NCBI GenBank assembly: GCA_021741925.1
Contig: JAIOWW010000032.1
Location: 1-10,377 of the forward strand
Direction: 5' to 3'
Origin: Pontimonas sp.
GTDB lineage: Bacteria > Actinomycetota > Actinomycetes > Actinomycetales > Microbacteriaceae
Length of the DNA stretch: 10,377 nt
The notes under the pieces were generated by a model. It did no database searches and was not told the DNA's origin. It was given only the letters and a program-made list of their open reading frames with translations. Position 1 is the first letter of the stretch, and the number at the start of each line of letters is the position of its first letter. A program made the position numbers and the translations under genes. Shown piece by piece: positions 6,249 to 10,377 of this stretch.

Positions 6249-6793
6249 TGGATACCCCCTTCCCTCGTGCAGAAAAAGGCATGCCCGGATACGACCCGGA
6301 CGTCGTCACAGAGTTCTTAGACCGCGCTAAGCGAGTGTTTGAAGGTGAAGAAGAGGGGATCACCTCCAACGACATTCGACACAAAGTGTTCCCCCTCGTG
6401 TCGAAAGACGGTTTTGGCACCAAGGCTGTGGATGAGGCGCTCTGGCGGTTGGAGGAAGCGTTCGCCGACAAGGAGCGACTTGCGGACACTGACAGCGTGG
6501 GGGAAGAGGCCTATTACGCCGGTGTTCGCGAACGCGCACAAGAAATATTGGACCGGGTAGCGCGGCCCGCCAGAATTAAGTTCCGCACCGTTTCGAAGAT
6601 TCGTCCGGGGTACCACCCCGGCGATGTTGACGAGATGTGTGATCAGATTGCTCGCTATTTCCAGCAACAGGAAGCATTGTCGGTCACCGCGGTGCGAAAA
6701 GGAACGTTCCGCACGTTGCTCGGCGGCTATGACGAAAAGCAGGTCGACACGCTCCTTGATGAGACGGTGTCCGTCATGCTGGCAGTGCGCTAA
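6248..6793 (+). CDS. DivIVA-domain repeat protein
   Basis: This 181-residue cytoplasmic protein is made of two tandem DivIVA-type modules offset by about 107 residues. Module 1 has FPR (5-7), PGYDPDVVTEFLDRA (13-27), ITSNDIRHKVFPL (38-50) and GFGTKAVDEALWRLEEAF (55-72). Module 2 has FRTVSKIRPGYHPGDVDEM (112-130), LSVTAVRKGTFRTL (144-157) and GGYDEKQVDTLLDETVSVM (159-177). DivIVA proteins bind curved membrane at poles and septa and recruit growth machinery; this short form lacks a long coiled-coil tail. The start is GTG 6248: the FPR segment before the first GY is conserved in relatives I recall and would be lost from the in-frame ATG 6281. Its position after cdsA is frequent in Microbacteriaceae. 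The exact function is unknown. Confidence 0.85.
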   Translation: MDTPFPRAEKGMPGYDPDVVTEFLDRAKRVFEGEEEGITSNDIRHKVFPLVSKDGFGTKAVDEALWRLEEAFADKERLADTDSVGEEAYYAGVRERAQEILDRVARPARIKFRTVSKIRPGYHPGDVDEMCDQIARYFQQQEALSVTAVRKGTFRTLLGGYDEKQVDTLLDETVSVMLAVR

Positions 6794-6818
6794 CCCCAGT
6801 TGTGAAGGACCTCCCGGG

Positions 6819-6824
6819 TACACT
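6819..6824 (+). promoter_or_regulatory. Candidate -10 element for the lytic transglycosylase-like gene
   Basis: TACACT (TANNNT) ends 9 bases before GTG 6834. The mRNA would be leaderless or have only a few leader bases, and GGGAG (6827-6831) is too close to the GTG to act as a normal Shine-Dalgarno sequence. A TTGTGA at 6800-6805 resembles a -35, but the 13-base spacing is too short. Confidence 0.4.
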
Positions 6825-6833
6825 GTGGGAGCC

Positions 6834-7409
6834 GTGAGACTTCGACGATTCTTCCCAGGCGCATCGGCGCGATCCGCTGCCGATGCCAAAAAGTCGACCC
6901 TGTCGCTCCTCGCCATTGTGGCGGTGAGCGCATTTGTGGCGGTTCCGCTTGCTGGCCCCGCAACGACCAGCGCCAACGCGTGGTTTGTACCAGGGTCGAG
7001 TGAGCGAGCCAACCTTGTCATCATGGGCAGCGGGCTTGGCCTCGAACGAGAAGACTTCAACGTAACCGGTGCATGGGGCATGGCTCCCGCTGTGGGGCGC
7101 CCTGACCCGGGGAGCGCTCAGGCACACGCACTCGAACAAGTGATGGCCAGAGGATGGGACCAGGCCGAATACGGATGCCTTGTTGCACTGTGGAACAAAG
7201 AGTCAGGCTGGAACCACTTTGCTCTCAACCGCAGCTCGGGAGCCTATGGAATTCCGCAGGCGTTGCCTGGCGAGAAGATGGCGAGCGCGGGTGCTGACTG
7301 GGCGACAAACCCTGAAACCCAGATTCGCTGGGGTTTGGGTTACATCGAAGCGCGCTATGGCCAACCCTGTATCGCTTGGGCCCATTCCCAGCAGAGGAAC
7401 TGGTACTAA
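6834..7409 (+). CDS. Exported lytic transglycosylase-like (SLT/lysozyme fold) protein
   Basis: This is a 191-residue exported protein, probably a peptidoglycan-cleaving enzyme. Residues 1-20 are Arg/Lys-rich, 21-42 are hydrophobic (STLSLLAIVAVSAFVAVPLA), and SANA near 46-49 may be a signal peptidase site. After a linker (50-105), the C-terminal domain reads CLVALWNKESGWNHFALN (115-132, candidate catalytic Glu123), SSGAYGIPQALPG (134-146), ASAGADWATNPETQIRWGLGYI (150-171) and GQPCIAWAHSQQRNWY (176-191). Cys115 and Cys179 could form a disulfide. The domain matches the actinobacterial 'transglycosylase SLT domain' family. The frame is open further upstream into the preceding gene, and an in-frame GTG at 6825 exists. 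GTG 6834 is preferred because TACACT lies just upstream and it starts with a normal signal peptide. It is followed after 2 bases by the zinc-type protein. Confidence 0.88.
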   Translation: MRLRRFFPGASARSAADAKKSTLSLLAIVAVSAFVAVPLAGPATTSANAWFVPGSSERANLVIMGSGLGLEREDFNVTGAWGMAPAVGRPDPGSAQAHALEQVMARGWDQAEYGCLVALWNKESGWNHFALNRSSGAYGIPQALPGEKMASAGADWATNPETQIRWGLGYIEARYGQPCIAWAHSQQRNWY

Positions 7410-7411
7410 GC

Positions 7412-7705
7412 ATGCCCCGCAATAACCGGCGTGGGGGCTCCCGGCGTGACGAGGGCGAGCCGCTGGATGTTGAACGATTGACTACCGGCTTTCGACGTAG
7501 TGAAACCAAACGCGGGTACACCTACACAGTGCAACCGATTGGTGCTTCCAAAGCTCAGAAGGTCTACACCTGCCCTGGCTGCAACCTCACCATTGAGCCC
7601 GGCGTTGATCACCTTGTCGCGTGGAAGCAGGACGGGATTATGGGCGATGCTCACGATGTTTCGGAGCGTCGCCACTGGCATAAGCACTGCTGGAGAATCT
7701 ATTGA
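7412..7705 (+). CDS. Small zinc-binding-type protein of unknown function (CPGC...RRHWHKHCW)
   Basis: This 97-residue protein has a basic, disordered-looking N-terminus (1-35) and a compact C-terminal half with candidate metal ligands: Cys54 and Cys57 (YTCPGCN), His67 (GVDHLVAW), then His88, His90, His92 and Cys93 (RRHWHKHCW). The spacing suggests one zinc site of treble-clef or zinc-ribbon type. Similar actinobacterial proteins, which I recall being annotated 'ATP/GTP-binding protein', often lie directly before an alpha/beta hydrolase as here. No nucleotide-binding motif is visible, so that name is not supported. The ATG at 7412 is chosen because an upstream in-frame start would overlap the previous gene. 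A purine-rich AGAGGA lies 13 bases upstream. It overlaps the hydrolase by 4 bases (TTGA). Confidence 0.85.
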   Translation: MPRNNRRGGSRRDEGEPLDVERLTTGFRRSETKRGYTYTVQPIGASKAQKVYTCPGCNLTIEPGVDHLVAWKQDGIMGDAHDVSERRHWHKHCWRIY

Positions 7706-8424
7706 CTAAGCCCATCACGTCAACCACTGTGCTTCCGGCACGGCGTGAGGACATAAGCTTCTCGACTGCTGATGGCCTCACCCTGGTGGGAGAAATCGCC
7801 TGGCCCGAGAGCCATCCGGCCGTGGCCACTGCTCTCTTTTTGCACCCCCTGCCCACGGCAGGCGGTTTTATGGATTCTCACATCATCAGAAAAGCGTCGT
7901 GGCGTTTACCGGCGCTCGCTGACATTGCTGTTTTTCGCTTCAATTTCCGCGGTGTCACCTCGCCCCGGGGGACGTCAGAGGGGCAGTTTGGTGAAGGAAT
8001 AGCCGAGAAGCTCGATCTTGAGGCGGCTCTTCACGAGGCCGAGCTTCGCGCCATGCCAGCCCCCTGGCTGATTGGGTGGTCCTTTGGCACGGAGGTGATA
8101 CTGAAACACGCCCGGACCCATGCCAACCGGCTCTCCGGAGTCATCCTCCTCTCGCCTCCTCTGCATCGCACCTCACCTCAGGAGGTGGCCGCCTGGAATG
8201 ACGCGCCGGTCCCTGTGGTTGCCCTCATCCCGGAGTTTGATGATTTCCTCCCACCAGACCCGGCCCGAGCAGGCTTTGCCTCAGCTCCGAGCATTGAGCT
8301 TCTTATGGCCGAGGGCGCAAAGCACCTCTGGGTCGGTGAAACTCAGACCCGTTTCGTCCTGAACGAAATTACGAAGCGGCTGAATCCTGCTGCTGCGCCA
8401 CTGCCCGAGGCTTGGAGCGTTTAG
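7702..8424 (+). CDS. Alpha/beta hydrolase
   Basis: This is a 240-residue cytoplasmic alpha/beta-hydrolase-fold protein with no signal peptide. Landmarks: a beta-hairpin start (ISFSTADGLTLVGEIAWP), LFLHPLPTAGG (46-55, oxyanion-hole region), FRFNFRGVTSPRGTSEGQFGEG (78-99), the nucleophile elbow GWSFG (125-129, Ser127), PEFDDFLPP (177-185, candidate Asp180 or Asp181) and GAKHLWVG (205-212, His208). The catalytic triad thus looks complete. The substrate cannot be told from sequence. The start is TTG 7702, overlapping the upstream stop as TTGA and preceded by GGAG (7691-7694) at 7 bases; no better start lies near. The last 56 bases overlap the 3' end of the convergent coiled-coil gene. Confidence 0.9.
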   Translation: MTKPITSTTVLPARREDISFSTADGLTLVGEIAWPESHPAVATALFLHPLPTAGGFMDSHIIRKASWRLPALADIAVFRFNFRGVTSPRGTSEGQFGEGIAEKLDLEAALHEAELRAMPAPWLIGWSFGTEVILKHARTHANRLSGVILLSPPLHRTSPQEVAAWNDAPVPVVALIPEFDDFLPPDPARAGFASAPSIELLMAEGAKHLWVGETQTRFVLNEITKRLNPAAAPLPEAWSV

Positions 8425-9685
8425 CAGCTGACGCAGCTTTCTTCGGGGCGGGAGCGTCGAGAACGGCTCCGACAATGCTGCGCAACGACTCGACGTATTC
8501 GGCGATAGTGTCGCGTTCCGATCGGAGCTCGATCATGCGACGCTCGGCAGCAGCCACGCGGGTGGTGGCTTCTTCCTCGGCAACGCGAATAATCTCGCGA
8601 GCTTTCTCTTCAGCCTCTGCGACCAGCTGAGCGGCCTCAGACTGCGCAGTGAGTTTGCCCGAGCGGTTGGCTTCCTCGATGGCAGCAGTAATTTTCTGGT
8701 GCTCGGTGCGTAGCGCTTTCAACCGGGACTTTGTTTCAGCTAGTTGAGTCTCCGCCTCCTTGAGGAACCTGTTGTTGAGCTCCACAGCTTTCTGGTGGGC
8801 ATCAAGAAGCTCGCGTTCTGCTTCAGCGCGGCGGGCGCTGAGCTCCGCATCGAGATCCACCCGTGCCTGCTCGGCAATGTGGGCGAGCTTCTCGGCCTGC
8901 TTCTCATTGTCATGCTTGAGCTTGGCGGTGGTTTCAGCGACCTCGTGCTCCAGGTTGGTTTTCGCGAGAGCGGCCTCTTCCTGGATTTTCTTCAACGTGA
9001 GTTCGTGGCTTGCGCGCTCCGCTTCGACCTCTTTGGAAAGCTCTGACGCTTGCTCCCGGGCGACGTTGAGCTCCCGCTCCGCCACAACCTTCAACTCCGA
9101 GATTTCGCGCTTGACTTCGGTGCGCATCGCTTCGGTTTCACGCTTTGCCGAGGCCCTCATTTTGGCGGCCTCGGTGGCGACGGCCCCGCGAATGGCGGAG
9201 GCTTCCTCCACGGCTTCGGCCGTGAGGCGCTGGGCCTCCTCAGTAGCGTCTTGAATAAGTTGCTCAGCCTTGGCCTGTGCTCCCTCAAGAGTGTTGGCCG
9301 CACGGTTGGCGGCATCGGTGCTGACCCGCTCCGCTTCGCGCTCGGCTGACTCGAGCAAGGACTGAGCTTCCAGCTTCGCGCTGGATATCATCCGTTCCGA
9401 GTCAATGTCGGCTTGACCGATGATGCGGGTGGATTGTTCCTCAGCTATACGAAGGACAGCCTCGAGGCGGCTCCCCAGACCGGAATAGCTGGGGGAGAGT
9501 GATTCACCCGTGGAGGCCTCAATCGCGGCAACGTGCTCTTTGAGAGCACTCAGTTCATCGAGGAGATTTCCGCGGTCTTTCGAAGCTTGGATGAGTTCCG
9601 CGCGGAGGTCGTTAATGACCTCGTCTACCTCGCTGCGCTTATAACCCCGCAGTTCAGTGGTGAACTCTTGTTCCGTGTTTGCCAT
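8369..9685 (-). CDS. DivIVA-type long coiled-coil protein
   Basis: This is a 438-residue cytoplasmic protein. Residues 5-31 resemble the N-terminal DivIVA membrane-targeting module (EQEFTTELRGYKRSEVDEVINDL, with the RGYxxxEVD core). Residues of about 20-60 and 80-410 are almost entirely Ala/Glu/Lys/Arg/Leu helix with heptad-like or 11-residue periodicity, predicting a long rod. The C-terminus (about 412-438) is a short basic, low-complexity tail (PAPKKAASAAKRSKPR...). Such proteins scaffold polar growth and division in actinobacteria, comparable in design to DivIVA/Wag31 and the Scy/FilP rods of Streptomyces. Orthology with any of these is not established. The start codon (complement of 9683-9685) is preceded by GGGAGAAG. 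It converges on the alpha/beta hydrolase with a 56-base overlap. Confidence 0.85.
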   Translation of the reverse strand: MANTEQEFTTELRGYKRSEVDEVINDLRAELIQASKDRGNLLDELSALKEHVAAIEASTGESLSPSYSGLGSRLEAVLRIAEEQSTRIIGQADIDSERMISSAKLEAQSLLESAEREAERVSTDAANRAANTLEGAQAKAEQLIQDATEEAQRLTAEAVEEASAIRGAVATEAAKMRASAKRETEAMRTEVKREISELKVVAERELNVAREQASELSKEVEAERASHELTLKKIQEEAALAKTNLEHEVAETTAKLKHDNEKQAEKLAHIAEQARVDLDAELSARRAEAERELLDAHQKAVELNNRFLKEAETQLAETKSRLKALRTEHQKITAAIEEANRSGKLTAQSEAAQLVAEAEEKAREIIRVAEEEATTRVAAAERRMIELRSERDTIAEYVESLRSIVGAVLDAPAPKKAASAAKRSKPRAVAQQQDSAAS

Positions 9686-9707
9686 GCGAACGCTTCTTCT
9701 CCCGTAA

Positions 9708-9721
9708 TGAAACCTGTTTCA
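9708..9721. promoter_or_regulatory. Perfect palindrome TGAAAC-CT-GTTTCA before the coiled-coil gene
   Basis: Two 6-base arms separated by 2 bases lie 23 bases upstream of the coiled-coil gene start. They sit between its candidate -10 (TACACT, 9737-9732 on the minus strand) and its Shine-Dalgarno sequence. The position is what a repressor operator would have. As RNA it would make only a tight, poor hairpin because of the 2-base loop. The regulator is unknown. Confidence 0.45.
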
Positions 9722-9731
9722 GGCTCCCCGT

Positions 9732-9737
9732 AGTGTA
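9732..9737 (-). promoter_or_regulatory. Candidate -10 element for the coiled-coil gene
   Basis: On the minus strand this reads TACACT, the same hexamer as before the lytic gene at 6819. TTGACC (9757-9752, minus strand) lies upstream but with only 14 bases between the hexamers, short of the usual 16-18, so the -35 assignment is doubtful. Confidence 0.4.
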
Positions 9738-9790
9738 ACTCCTAGGGGCCAGGTCAAACCAACCCGGTATCGGCTACCCTGGAGAGTCGC

Positions 9791-9813
9791 CCAGGGGCTC
9801 TCGGCCCCCATGG
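9791..9813 (+). other. Hairpin upstream of the right-edge gene
   Basis: GGGGC (9794-9798) pairs with GCCCC (9804-9808) around TCTCG. CCA (9791-9793) can pair with TGG (9811-9813) across a 2-base bulge. It lies in the likely 5' UTR of the gene at 9835, just before its Shine-Dalgarno sequence. There is no T-tract, so it is not a terminator. A role is unknown. Confidence 0.35.
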
Positions 9814-9834
9814 TTCGAGGGGAGAGGGGAACGA

Positions 9835-10377
9835 GTGCGCCTGATAGTTGCCATCGTTCTTCTTGCGGTGTCTACGGTGAGCTTGTCCATCGGTATCGCG
9901 CAGCGCACAGTCTTTGATGCACCCGAGACGATTGATCTCGCCGTGAACGTCGAGGCGAAGGCTCCCGCGGTGATCATCCATGGAACTGACCTTCTCGCGT
10001 TCCCTGGTCGCCAAACCATCACCGTGGAGGGCGGCACCAGCGGACTTGTCCCGGCCGAGAGTGGCGAGGGGTATGACACCCGCAGCACGGATCGGGTGTT
10101 TGTGGCCTATGGCCGCACCGTTGACGTCATGGCGTGGTTGTCGCCGGCCCGCCACACCCTCTTAGGGGTTGACCCGGTGGCTAACACGATGACCGCGCTA
10201 CCCCGCTCGGGTGAGCTCTATCTCCCCGAGCCGGCAGGTTCTGACCTCTGGTTTGCCGAGTATTCCGAGTCAGGTTCTGTGTCGATTTCGATTGCGGCGC
10301 CTGAGGACGTCACCGTCCTCATCATGAGCGATGGTGTGCTCCCGGCCCCGCAGGTGATCAGCGTCTCGTGGCCTGCA
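9835..10377 (+). CDS. Exported or membrane-anchored protein of unknown function (3' end outside window)
   Basis: A frame open from GTG 9835 to the last base gives 181 residues without a stop. A strong purine-rich Shine-Dalgarno (GAGAGGGG, 9822-9829) fixes the start. Residues 2-22 are a hydrophobic segment (LIVAIVLLAVSTVSLSIGIA), either an uncleaved anchor or a signal peptide. The rest (QRTVFDAPETIDLAV..., VFVAYGRTVDVMAWL, GSDLWFAEYSESGSVSISIA) is beta-rich, acidic and extracytoplasmic in character. I recall similar proteins of unknown function in Microbacteriaceae, starting with an IAQRTVF-type segment after the anchor, sometimes near glycosyltransferase genes. This is memory, not a search. 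It is transcribed divergently from the coiled-coil gene. Confidence 0.75.
   Translation, partial: MRLIVAIVLLAVSTVSLSIGIAQRTVFDAPETIDLAVNVEAKAPAVIIHGTDLLAFPGRQTITVEGGTSGLVPAESGEGYDTRSTDRVFVAYGRTVDVMAWLSPARHTLLGVDPVANTMTALPRSGELYLPEPAGSDLWFAEYSESGSVSISIAAPEDVTVLIMSDGVLPAPQVISVSWPA

Noticed and set aside
6317..7081. Antisense open frame of 254 codons opposite the DivIVA-repeat gene and the lytic gene
   Set aside because: The plus-strand genes have clear family motifs; the antisense product has none and reads across a promoter-like intergenic region.
8744..9349. Plus-strand frames opposite the coiled-coil gene
   Set aside because: They are Ser/Leu/Ala-rich shadows of the Ala/Glu/Arg-rich coiled-coil coding sequence.
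9708..9721. TGAAAC-CT-GTTTCA as a LexA (SOS) box
   Set aside because: Actinobacterial LexA boxes have CGAAC-type arms separated by 4 bases; the arms and the 2-base spacer here do not fit.
9754..10155. Antisense frame of 133 codons opposite the right-edge gene
   Set aside because: The plus-strand frame has a strong ribosome site and a membrane anchor and is open to the edge; the antisense product is Arg/His/Gly low complexity.

Overview
The window suggests a high-GC actinobacterium, most likely a Microbacteriaceae relative. The reasons are the rpsB-tsf | pyrH-frr-cdsA-DivIVA-repeat gene order, the actinobacterial SLT-type secreted lytic protein ending in the AWAHSQ..WY pattern, a small CPGC...RRHWHKHCW zinc-type protein paired with an alpha/beta hydrolase, and frequent GTG starts. 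This is inferred from protein recall; no search was run. Most of the window is housekeeping DNA. I see no phage, IS element, CRISPR array, rRNA or tRNA.

Layout. (1) 1-1717: a tightly overlapped plus-strand operon of a Mur ligase C-terminus (cut by the left edge, with MurD2-like motifs), RNase PH and the RdgB/HAM1 dITP/XTP pyrophosphatase. (2) 1718-1923: a roughly 200-base leader before rpsB with several hairpins and a possible anti-Shine-Dalgarno sequence. (3) 1924-3851: rpsB, with a long lysine-rich histone-H1-like tail, and tsf, closed by a strong GC-rich hairpin. (4) 3949-6198: pyrH, frr and cdsA, covering UMP kinase, ribosome recycling and CDP-diacylglycerol synthesis. (5) 6248-6793: a DivIVA-repeat protein that looks leaderless. 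(6) 6834-8424: a compact three-gene operon of secreted lytic transglycosylase-like protein, small zinc-binding-type protein and alpha/beta hydrolase. (7) 9685-8369, minus strand: a long DivIVA-type coiled-coil protein whose 3' end overlaps the hydrolase tail to tail by 56 bases. (8) 9835 to the right edge, plus strand: the start of an exported or membrane-anchored protein of unknown function, divergent from the coiled-coil gene.

The genes fall into two themes. One is translation and nucleotide upkeep (RNase PH, RdgB, S2, EF-Ts, UMP kinase, RRF). The other is envelope growth (Mur ligase, CdsA, two DivIVA-family proteins, lytic enzyme, exported protein), as expected in an actinobacterium that organises wall growth with DivIVA proteins. 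No clearly new multi-gene system is visible. The best leads are the MurD2-like ligase next to rph, the H1-like S2 tail, the rpsB leader, and the SLT / zinc protein / hydrolase operon.
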